Positions 31,571-38,604 of a stretch of 64,000 bases of DNA are shown here, one piece after another. Both the position numbers and the translations under genes were made by a program. Origin of the DNA: Geomonas sp. RF6 (GTDB taxonomy: Bacteria > Desulfobacterota > Desulfuromonadia > Geobacterales > Geobacteraceae); contig NZ_CP087999.1 in assembly GCF_021044625.1 (NCBI RefSeq), positions 186,001-250,000 on the forward strand, given 5' to 3'. The first letter of the stretch is position 1; every line of letters begins with the position of its first letter. The notes under the pieces were generated by a model. That model made no database searches, was not told the DNA's origin, and saw only the letters and a program-made list of their open reading frames with translations.

Positions 31571-32685
31571 GAAACTTCCGTATCCCTCAGCACGTAGCGG
31601 GAAACCTCCCGCACAAAACGATCCCGGCTTCCGGTCTGCCGGGAGAGCGCGGCACGCCCCTCCTCCCCCTTGTGGGCAAGGGAGAGCGCCGCGTTGACCC
31701 TCACGTGGTAGCTCTGGTCCGAAAGCGCCTCTTCAAGCGCCGGCACCACGTCATTGGAACATCTCTGCACCGACTTCGCCGCCACGGCGCGCACGCGCCA
31801 GTCGGAGTCGCGCATGCCGGCGAGGATGAAGCTGTCCACCTTTCCGCCGCCGAGCTTCTGCATGGAGCGCAGGCAGGCGATGCGCATCTCCGGACTTTCC
31901 TCTAGATGCTGTGCGCTCCAGGTGATGAGCGCTTCCGCCTCGCCAAAGCCGGCGGCGCCGCACGCCTCTATGAAGTCGCGTTTCACGAGAAGTGGGATGC
32001 TCTCCCCCTCCAGGAGCTCTGAAAGGAGGGAGAGGAGCCGCCTGCTCTCGCCGCGCCCGCGGAAGGCGGCGATGATGTTGCCGAAGAGGTGCTCGTTGAA
32101 TTTGGCAGACATGAAGTTCGGCGCGGACATGCGGGCGAAGAGGTGCGGCAGGTCCTCCTCCCGGCAGATGAGGCTGAGGGCCCAGGCGGCCTTCGCCACG
32201 ACCTGAGGCTGGTCCTCGTCCTCATCCAGCACCCTGCGAAATACCGGGGCGAGCTCCAACAGCTTCAGGAAGCCGAGCTTTTCAACGAGCTGGTACTTGG
32301 TGATCCAGAAATGGGAGCGGGCGAGCTCGTGGCCGTAAAAGTCGGCGATGCCGCACTCCCGCGCGGTGTCGGCGATGAGACGGAGCTCGGCGGCGGAAGC
32401 GGACGACATGAGGTAGATGCAGACATCTGAGAGCGCGTCGTATTCCTCCCGGGTCGCCGGCTTTGACTGCATGACACGCCGCTCCACCAAGGAGCGATAC
32501 ATCCTGGCGAGATACCGGCTCTTTAAGAGCGCTTCCCGCCTCTCCCGGCGCTCCACGGCGAGCTTGTGCAGAACAAGAACCACGAGCTGCACGACGCAGA
32601 TGGCGCAAAAGACCCTGATCCCCCAGAGGACACCCTCGCGGACGAGGTGGGAATAGAGATATGCGGAAGAGAGAAAGGAAATCAT
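31564..32685 (-). CDS. Membrane-anchored HEAT-repeat protein
   Basis: 373 aa from the ATG overlapping the stop of the upstream gene (ATGA). The frame extends further to 32916, but that part is a shadow of the TPR gene. Residues 1-40 give a transmembrane anchor (VFCAICVVQLVVLVLHKL). The rest is all-helical with HEAT/Armadillo-type repeats, clearest at the end: DSDWRVRAVAAKSVQRC and DQSYHVRVNAALSLAHKG, the classic W/H-VR-AA pattern. Such solenoids are protein-interaction scaffolds. Placed between the outer-membrane TPR-barrel and the GT2 synthase in an overlapping operon, it may link or gate the synthase. I know of no standard polysaccharide secretion system with this component, so the role is inferred from context only. 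Confidence 0.78.
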   Translation of the reverse strand: MISFLSSAYLYSHLVREGVLWGIRVFCAICVVQLVVLVLHKLAVERRERREALLKSRYLARMYRSLVERRVMQSKPATREEYDALSDVCIYLMSSASAAELRLIADTARECGIADFYGHELARSHFWITKYQLVEKLGFLKLLELAPVFRRVLDEDEDQPQVVAKAAWALSLICREEDLPHLFARMSAPNFMSAKFNEHLFGNIIAAFRGRGESRRLLSLLSELLEGESIPLLVKRDFIEACGAAGFGEAEALITWSAQHLEESPEMRIACLRSMQKLGGGKVDSFILAGMRDSDWRVRAVAAKSVQRCSNDVVPALEEALSDQSYHVRVNAALSLAHKGEEGRAALSRQTGSRDRFVREVSRYVLRDTEVSC

Positions 32686-34472
32686 GACCACCAGTACCTC
32701 AGGTAAAGGACGCCCCCCGCCCTGTCGTACAGGTTGCGCCGCGATTCGAAGCTCCCCTCCCCGCCGATGCTGTAGCGCGGTGAAAAGCGGTACTCCCCCC
32801 CGGCCCGCACCAGCCACGTGTCGTAGCGCTGAACATCCTCGCTGGAGACCCTCCGCTCGCTGGAGTTGCCGACGCCGGCGGAGAGGAAGGCGCCGAAGCG
32901 GTGGTCGGGGTCCCACCTGACGGTGGTGAGCCAGAGGGAGGTTTCCTCCTTCGGGGTGAAATAGACCTTCTCCGTGATGCTGACCGGGGAGCTCGGAACG
33001 TACCAGGTCGCCGCGGCACTGAGGACATCCGCCGCGTTGCCGTGGAATCCGAGATGGTTGTATCCGGCAGAGACCTCGACGGAAGGGAAGGCCCAGCTCA
33101 CTTCCCCTCCGGCTGAGTAGCGCGGCAGGAAGGAGGAGCCGGGGGCGGCGGTCAGGTAGACGGCACCGGAGAGCTTTTTCGCGAAGCGGGGGAAATAGAT
33201 GTCGAGGGCGAGTTGGGGATCGGTACGGCCAAAGCGGGTGATCCCGGAGACGGAAGCGACGGCAACCGAGTCGGGGAAGCGGTGCGAAACGCTCAGCGCG
33301 ACGCCGCTCTCGTTGTCGGAGCCGTTGGAGTAGTGATAGACATCCCCCGCGAGCCTCAGCCAGTCCCCCTTCGCGCGGTAGAAGAGATCCTCCCGCTCGT
33401 TTCTAAGCCGCTCCTCGGCGCTCCCGCTGACGCTTGAGAGCACGCGATCGGCGTCGGCGCGGCGACCGTTGTTGATGAGCGCCTCGGCGTAGAGTGCGGC
33501 GACCTCCGGGTCGGCGGGGTACTCCTCGTTCAGCGCTGCAGTTTGCGACAGCGCTTCCGGGTAGCGCCCCTGCGCCAGCATCACCCTGCCGGAGAGGAGG
33601 CGCGCCTCGCGGGCATACGGCCCGGGAGCGGACATGGACTTGAGGAGCGGTTCCGCGAGATCGTACCCACCCGCGGCCACCAGCGACTTCACGTGCTGGA
33701 ACTTGATAGCCTCCTCCAGCGCCTTTCGCTCCTCCGGGAGCTCCGGCGTTCCCCCGAGCGCCTTCGCCTTCTCGAACTCCTCGCGAGCTTCGAAGTAGCG
33801 ACCCTGGCGAGAGAAGATGCGGCCGCGCAGGGCAAAGGGGCGGGGATCCTTCCCATCCTTTGCCAGCGCATCGATCACCTGCAGCGCCCCCTCCTTGTCA
33901 CCGGAGTTTGCCAGCGCACCCGCGTAGAGAAGAGGAAGCTCGGTGTCCTTCGGGTAGTCGCGCATGAGGGTCTGGTATACCTGCGCGGCCTCGCGGTGGC
34001 GCCCCTGCCTGTTTCGCACAGCAGCAAGACGCATCCCCGGCTCGTAGCGGTCGCGCCCGCTCTCGTAGAGGGGAGCGAGGTGCGCGCCGGCCCGCATCAA
34101 CTCCCCGTGCGCCACCAGTTGGTCCGCCTCGGCAAGCCGCTGCGCCCTTTCGACCCTGGCGATCTCCGCGTCGATTTCGCGATCCCCCTTCAGCTGCCGG
34201 GCGCGCTGCAGGGCCTGCAGGGAATCGGCGTAACGCTTCTGCCAGAAGAGGAGCCTGCCGCGTATGGTGAGGAGCTCCGCGTTCTCCCCGTATCTCGCCA
34301 TCAGCCGCGAGAGGACCAACTCCGCGCGCTGGAATTCACCGTCCGCAGCGGCCTTTTGCACGCGCCTGATGCCGTCGCTGTATTCGTCCTGCGCGGGTGC
34401 GGCTGCGGTTGCGTCGTGCCCCGGCAAAAGCAGGGGGGCCAGAAAGGCGAGAGTCAATGCGAGCTTTTTCAT
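32682..34472 (-). CDS. TPR-containing outer-membrane beta-barrel protein (YaiO/PgaA/BcsC-like)
   Basis: 596 aa. Signal peptide with core LALTLAFLAPLLLPG, cleaved near residue 24. Residues 30-350 are repeated TPR helices (AELLTIRGRLLFWQKRYADSL, RPFALRGRIFSRQGRYFEAR and REARLLSGRVMLAQGRYPEA are clear repeat centres). From about 370 to the C-terminus alternate hydrophobic residues indicate a beta-barrel of YaiO type (SVEVSAGYNHLGFHG, TSLWLTTVRWDPDHRFGAF, final LYLRYWW). A periplasmic TPR scaffold fused to an outer-membrane pore is the PgaA/BcsC architecture for polysaccharide export. Start and stop each overlap the neighbouring genes by four bases (ATGA), showing tight translational coupling along the operon. 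Confidence 0.83.
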   Translation of the reverse strand: MKKLALTLAFLAPLLLPGHDATAAAPAQDEYSDGIRRVQKAAADGEFQRAELVLSRLMARYGENAELLTIRGRLLFWQKRYADSLQALQRARQLKGDREIDAEIARVERAQRLAEADQLVAHGELMRAGAHLAPLYESGRDRYEPGMRLAAVRNRQGRHREAAQVYQTLMRDYPKDTELPLLYAGALANSGDKEGALQVIDALAKDGKDPRPFALRGRIFSRQGRYFEAREEFEKAKALGGTPELPEERKALEEAIKFQHVKSLVAAGGYDLAEPLLKSMSAPGPYAREARLLSGRVMLAQGRYPEALSQTAALNEEYPADPEVAALYAEALINNGRRADADRVLSSVSGSAEERLRNEREDLFYRAKGDWLRLAGDVYHYSNGSDNESGVALSVSHRFPDSVAVASVSGITRFGRTDPQLALDIYFPRFAKKLSGAVYLTAAPGSSFLPRYSAGGEVSWAFPSVEVSAGYNHLGFHGNAADVLSAAATWYVPSSPVSITEKVYFTPKEETSLWLTTVRWDPDHRFGAFLSAGVGNSSERRVSSEDVQRYDTWLVRAGGEYRFSPRYSIGGEGSFESRRNLYDRAGGVLYLRYWWS

Positions 34473-35893
34473 AGAGGAAGCTCCTCATAGCTGTGCACTA
34501 CCCATCCTTTGAAAGAGTTGAAAGGGATAGCGGTCCGCAGGAAGGTGGGGAGTGTCTCGACCCGCGACCGGAAGGAGATCCTCTCCCCCGGTACGCTGTA
34601 GCGCCTCCCTTCGCACCACCACGATGAGCCGATCTTTTGCGCAGCGGGGGCACCGGCCGTGCATCTGTCGAGAACGACATGCTCCTCGTCCGGGATCGCC
34701 CCCAGTTCCACCCCGAGCCAGACAGGCTTGCCGAGATGTTCTCCCAGCGACAGCGTGCTCGCCGAAATCTGCAGGAGAGGCTCCCTGCCGGTGCGATAGC
34801 TCATCACCACTATCTCATCGGCATTTTGCGCGATCTGCTGAATAAGCGACCTGTCGCCAGCGTAGAGTGTATCGAACCAGAAAGGGACTACCACAGAGAG
34901 AGTCAGTCTGGACCGCTCCTTTATCTCGGCCACCAGGTTCGCGTACGCCGTGGCATAAAAATCCCTGCGGGCGTTGAAGTCACTGTTGAGATACGGCTCT
35001 ATGTCAGTCTGGAAGCCGGCGAAATGAGCAGACGGGTGACTCTCATTGTACCTTTCCACCCGCTCGATCCGTGACAAGAGCACCTGAGGAGCCGTCAGAT
35101 AGTCGGGACTGCCATCGAGGGCGAAGACATCGACTCCCGCGCGAGCGGCCTTTTCCAGGAAGGGAGCGAAGACCTCCAGGTCATCCCCCACCTGCAGGTA
35201 AACCTTGCCGATCCCGCGGGTCGCCAGTCGCTGAAGCACCTCTTCCTCATGCCCCACCACCTTTCCCCTCTGCCAGATCCAGATCGCCTGCGCCGGCGCA
35301 GGCGGTGCTCCCTCTTCATGAGTGAAGCGCACCCCCTGCACACCTGCAGACCCGCTGGTGGAATCAAGAAGGAGCACCAGTTGCCGCGCGCGGCTGAGAT
35401 CGGCCTTTTGCACGAGGCTCTTCAGGGGGAAAGACTGCGACGCCCCCTGCGTGAGGAGTGCGACCGGCACGTTGTCTTCCTTCGCGGTGAGGGGAAGATC
35501 CGCAAACGCGAGTCTCCAGCTCCCCCTGAAGCGCCCTGAGATGGTCACGGTGCTGTAGGCGAGGAGATTGATGCTCCCGGTGGAGGTCAGGGGCAAAATG
35601 TAGCCGCAGGGACCGTCACCTCTCCGGTACATCGTCCCCTTTTTCAGGAGGTACCTGCCGAAGGGTATGGCAGCCGGGGAAACGGTGTGCACGGGAAAGG
35701 CCGGTTTATCGGCGTTTATGGCAGAAGCGGAGAGATATTCGGCGTAGGAGAATTTGCCGGAGACGGTAGCGATATCGACGCGCGCGGAGCGGTCAACCTG
35801 TGCGGGATCGAGAGACGCGGTGAGGCCGGCCATCGAAAGAGACGGGAGGAGCAAGAGTAATTGCAGTGCAAGAGTCGGAATAAAATTCGGCAC
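34469..35893 (-). CDS. Secreted TIM-barrel protein, possible glycoside hydrolase
   Basis: 474 aa with a GTG start at 35893, supported by AGGAAGG five bases upstream and by the signal peptide it produces (PTLALQLLLLLPSLSMA). The 81-residue upstream extension of the frame is AT-rich and has neither. The N-terminal half looks like a beta-sandwich; the C-terminal half reads as a TIM barrel (GIGKVYLQVGDD, GVDVFALDG, HFAGFQTDIEPY near residue 295, LTLSVVVPFW, DEIVVMSYR, PVWLGVELG). The DxE of TDIEPY and MSYR at the next strands recall the GH18-type layout, suggesting a hydrolase acting on the exported polymer, as PgaB or BcsZ do. It is first in the six-gene operon and overlaps the TPR-barrel gene by four bases. 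Family not named with certainty. Confidence 0.72.
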   Translation of the reverse strand: MPNFIPTLALQLLLLLPSLSMAGLTASLDPAQVDRSARVDIATVSGKFSYAEYLSASAINADKPAFPVHTVSPAAIPFGRYLLKKGTMYRRGDGPCGYILPLTSTGSINLLAYSTVTISGRFRGSWRLAFADLPLTAKEDNVPVALLTQGASQSFPLKSLVQKADLSRARQLVLLLDSTSGSAGVQGVRFTHEEGAPPAPAQAIWIWQRGKVVGHEEEVLQRLATRGIGKVYLQVGDDLEVFAPFLEKAARAGVDVFALDGSPDYLTAPQVLLSRIERVERYNESHPSAHFAGFQTDIEPYLNSDFNARRDFYATAYANLVAEIKERSRLTLSVVVPFWFDTLYAGDRSLIQQIAQNADEIVVMSYRTGREPLLQISASTLSLGEHLGKPVWLGVELGAIPDEEHVVLDRCTAGAPAAQKIGSSWWCEGRRYSVPGERISFRSRVETLPTFLRTAIPFNSFKGWVVHSYEELPL

Positions 35894-36181
35894 GGGAACC
35901 TTCCTGACAGCACAAAACAAGAACAGTGAAACATGAGGATTCTCTTTCAGTACCAAGTGCCGGTATGGGTACTGAAAGTGATAGTAACAATACCACAGAT
36001 ATTTCCAGGAAAGTGTGAAAATTTGTGGATCCAGCGCCTTCTTCATACTATAAGCTACAAGATTAACCAATTCTATTATCTCTGTGAAATATTTTACTTC
36101 ATGGGATCCACGCAGCAGAGGATTTGTTCCTTTCATCGTCGCCGGAGTGTACAGCGAGAAAAGGTTTTGACATTGGAGTTG

Positions 36182-36622
36182 ATGTCTACTAATCTGCAGG
36201 CATCCCCCTTCTTGCCGGGACCGGTTTCACCCGAAAGAGAACAAGTAGCTACAGGAGCTCGTTTTATGCCTATCGTAATGGGATTTCTTGTCCTGATACT
36301 GTGCAGCACCTGCGCGATAAAGATGTTTTCTCCCCCTCAGACCGCGCAGCAGCAGGCCGAGTCCAAAAAGCGGCAGGAAAGCGATGACGCGAAGCGGATG
36401 GCGAAGGAGTTCGTGAGGGAAAAGGCGAAGCTTCCCGCGACGGCGGAGTTCGCGCCGCTAAAGGATTTCCAGGTAAAGACGCTGGGGAGCGGGGTGTACG
36501 AGATCTCAGCCTTCGTCGAGACCCCTGCGGAGAACGGGAGCAAAAAGCGCAGCAACTTTGTCTGTGAGCTCAAGAAGAACGGCTACAAGTGGGAGCTCGT
36601 CCAACTCGACATGCCGCGCTGA
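36182..36622 (+). CDS. Hypothetical protein with single membrane helix
   Basis: 146 aa from the ATG preceded by GGAG; a second in-frame ATG at 36266 also has AGGAG upstream and would remove 28 polar residues, leaving the membrane helix at the very start. The helix PIVMGFLVLILCSTCAIKMF is followed by a charged helical linker (QQAESKKRQESDDAKRMAKE) and a small alpha/beta domain (about 75-146; VYEISAFVETPAENGSKKR, FVCELKKNGYKWEL), which recalls small periplasmic or cytoplasmic domains found next to zinc-ribbon membrane proteins. No named family recognised. It is divergent from the polysaccharide operon, 288 bases away, and may share its control region. Confidence 0.7.
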   Translation: MSTNLQASPFLPGPVSPEREQVATGARFMPIVMGFLVLILCSTCAIKMFSPPQTAQQQAESKKRQESDDAKRMAKEFVREKAKLPATAEFAPLKDFQVKTLGSGVYEISAFVETPAENGSKKRSNFVCELKKNGYKWELVQLDMPR

Positions 36623-36655
36623 GTGGCGGGCCTCAGACCCGAAAATCGCCATAAG

Positions 36656-36708
36656 AACCTTATAACTCAAGACCTGACCCCGGGGTCAGGTCTTGAATTA
36701 TAAGGTTT
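36656..36708. repeat. Near-perfect 52-bp palindrome
   Basis: AACCTTATAACTCAAGACCT plus GACCCC is followed directly by its reverse complement, with one mismatch in 26 pairs and no loop. It lies 33 bases after the preceding gene. It is not a normal terminator because there is no T-run after a GC stem. The core GACCTGACCCC/GGGGTCAGGTC looks like a dispersed palindromic element. Confidence 0.85.
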
Positions 36709-36915
36709 GTTAGTCACCGCACTGCTGGCGAATCCTTCCTCTCACCCTTCCCTCTACGCTGTCACTTTCGGATAGCGCATTAACAACTACACACACTCTC
36801 ATTTTTCCCTCCTTCTGTACTAAAGAGTTTTCCTCACCCGCCGATTAGATTCCCCACCGATTGGATAACGCAGAGCGCTCGCTCGCAACAGCTGCGCTGT
36901 GGAGGAAGATACACC

Positions 36916-37275
36916 ATGCAAAAGGTAATAATCGTCGATGACAGTGTGGTAGTCATTCGCCAGCTGGAAAAGATCATCTCCGGAAGCGGCCACTTCGAGG
37001 TCGTTGGCCGCGGCAACAATGGGCTGGAGGCCATAAAACTCCACCAGGAGCTGCGCCCCGACATCATCTGCATGGACATGAACATGCCCGGCATGGACGG
37101 GATCACTGCACTTCGCGCCCTCGTCGCTCGCGACGCCGCCGTCAAGGTCGTCATGATCACTTCCCTCGGCGGGGTTGGCGACAAGTTCTCCGAAGCGATG
37201 AAGATCGGGGCCAAGGCAGTCCTTTCCAAGCCTTTCGAAAGCGCAACCGTCATCACCACGCTGCAGAGCCTGTAA
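36916..37275 (+). CDS. CheY-like response regulator
   Basis: 119-aa stand-alone receiver. Acidic pocket VDD (8-9), phosphoacceptor D54 (ICMDMNMPGMDG), Thr in VVMITS and Lys in VLSKPFE are all present. It is typical of CheY/DivK-size regulators with no DNA-binding domain. GGAGGA lies nine bases before ATG. The next gene, 40 bases downstream on the same strand, encodes a CheX-type phosphatase domain; CheX proteins dephosphorylate CheY-P, so these two form an obvious regulator/phosphatase pair. The output target is not evident. Confidence 0.92.
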   Translation: MQKVIIVDDSVVVIRQLEKIISGSGHFEVVGRGNNGLEAIKLHQELRPDIICMDMNMPGMDGITALRALVARDAAVKVVMITSLGGVGDKFSEAMKIGAKAVLSKPFESATVITTLQSL

Positions 37276-37315
37276 TCCCCCTTTCTTCCAGGCATATTTT
37301 TGAGAGGTCTAGATA

Positions 37316-38182
37316 ATGGCTGTTAAATTCTTTGGGCAATTCCTGGTGGAAAAAAATATTGTCTCCCGTGAGGCGATCCTGGAGGCCATAAAGCTTCAGG
37401 ACTCGGTAAATCTACGCTTCGGCGACACGGCCCTCTCCATCAACCTAATCTGTCAGGCAGATATGGAGCGGGTTCACGCGGCGCAGCGCACCGAAGATCT
37501 TAAATTTGGGGACATGGCAGTCAAACTGGGGATCCTTACCAATGAGCAGGTAAACCAGGTTCTCACTGTGCAAAAGAATTCTCACCTTTACCTCGGCGAG
37601 GCACTGGTGCAGATCGGCGCGGTCCAGGAACAGGACCTGCCCCGCCTTCTCGACGACTACAAGGCGGACCAGGAGCCGTACCTCACTCCGCGGATAGAGA
37701 TCCCTACGGGGGTGCGCCATCCCGACCTGTGGGAGATGTATGCGGACCTGACGGCAAAGATGTTCACGAGGATTGTCGGCACCGCATGCCGTCTCGGAGC
37801 CTGTCGCGTGGAGGAGCACATGCCGGAGGAGTTTGTGGTCGCGACGATGGAGATCCGGGGGGACGCGGAGGCTACCTGCATCTTTGCCGGTTCCGCCGAA
37901 ATCCGCCAAAGGATCGCCTGCGCCATTCTCGGAGAGGAATCGGTCGATGAGGAACCGGAGGATGTGCTGAACGATTCGGTGAAGGAATTCCTGAACATCG
38001 TCTGTGGAAACGTGGCGGCAAAGGCCGCGCAGAAGGGGAAGACCATCGAGATCCTCCCCCCGCACCTCGTTCATCCCGCCTCTGCAGGGATCTCTGTCCC
38101 GAGCGGCAGCCGCGGGCTCTTCTTCACGCTGCATCTGTCGACTGCGGAGAGAGCATCCATTGGTGTGATCGAGCAGTCGTAG
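37316..38182 (+). CDS. MshEN-like repeats fused to a CheX phosphatase domain
   Basis: 288 aa. The first 125 residues contain three copies of a helical pattern seen in MshEN/GspE-N domains (FGQFLVEKNIVSREAILEAI, FGDMAVKLGILTNEQVNQVL, LGEALVQIGAVQEQDLPRLL). Residues 140-285 are a CheX/CheC-type domain: the ligand helix SVKEFLNIVCGN matches the ExxN active-site motif, and SRGLFFTLHL is the closing strand. In known proteins MshEN binds cyclic di-GMP and CheX removes phosphate from CheY. The adjacent CheY gene is the presumed substrate. Whether these repeats bind cyclic di-GMP is inference, since the key Arg residues are not clearly conserved. A terminator follows. Confidence 0.82.
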   Translation: MAVKFFGQFLVEKNIVSREAILEAIKLQDSVNLRFGDTALSINLICQADMERVHAAQRTEDLKFGDMAVKLGILTNEQVNQVLTVQKNSHLYLGEALVQIGAVQEQDLPRLLDDYKADQEPYLTPRIEIPTGVRHPDLWEMYADLTAKMFTRIVGTACRLGACRVEEHMPEEFVVATMEIRGDAEATCIFAGSAEIRQRIACAILGEESVDEEPEDVLNDSVKEFLNIVCGNVAAKAAQKGKTIEILPPHLVHPASAGISVPSGSRGLFFTLHLSTAERASIGVIEQS

Positions 38183-38213
38183 CTGATACGACGATCGGTC
38201 GAAATCGAACCTT

Positions 38214-38249
38214 CAAAAGCCCCACCCGTCAAGGGAGGGGCTTTTTTTG
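38214..38249 (+). terminator. Rho-independent terminator after the CheX gene
   Basis: AAAAGCCCCACCC, 5-base loop, GGGAGGGGC and a run of seven T residues, about 30 bases after the stop. Confidence 0.85.
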
Positions 38250-38270
38250 TTCCAGGCTGAGCCGCCTGTA

Positions 38271-38342
38271 GCACGTCCCCTTTCCACCCCATCCCCACCC
38301 TGTCCCTCCCCTTGAAAGGGAGGGGACGCGTGGGCTCCTGCT
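38271..38342. repeat. Right-half copy of the GTCCCTCCCC palindrome
   Basis: Matches the right arm of 26971-27093 (CCCCATCCCCACCCTGTCCC to GGGACGCG), directly preceded by a few bases of the left end (GCACGTCCC). The left arm and centre are deleted. Confidence 0.8.
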
Positions 38343-38376
38343 CTGCCAGATCCGCCAGCGACGGGTCGCAGCGATC

Positions 38377-38471
38377 GTAGGCCGGGATAAGCCGCAGGCG
38401 TTCCCGGCGTCGGCGGCAGCCGATAGCCACTACCAGCAGTTGCCGGAAACGCTCCGCTTATTCCGGCCTAC
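38377..38471. repeat. REP-like palindromic element, copy B
   Basis: Begins GTAGGCCGGGATAAGCCGCA and ends GCTTATTCCGGCCTAC; 95 bases. Same family as 14028-14136 and 59930-60022. Confidence 0.87.
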
Positions 38472-38604
38472 ATTCTACATGCACCCTCCCCCCACAGTAA
38501 GTCTTGCAAACGCTTCATAAACTCAGTACAATCCGGCGCGTACTGTATACACCTGCCACGTCACGCCCGGCCATACGCAAATCCGACCCTGAAGCGGAGC
38601 AAGC

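Noticed and set aside
35933-36181. Upstream extension of the 36182 gene
   Set aside because: AT-rich, no ribosome-binding site; antisense to the corresponding spurious extension of the hydrolase-like gene.
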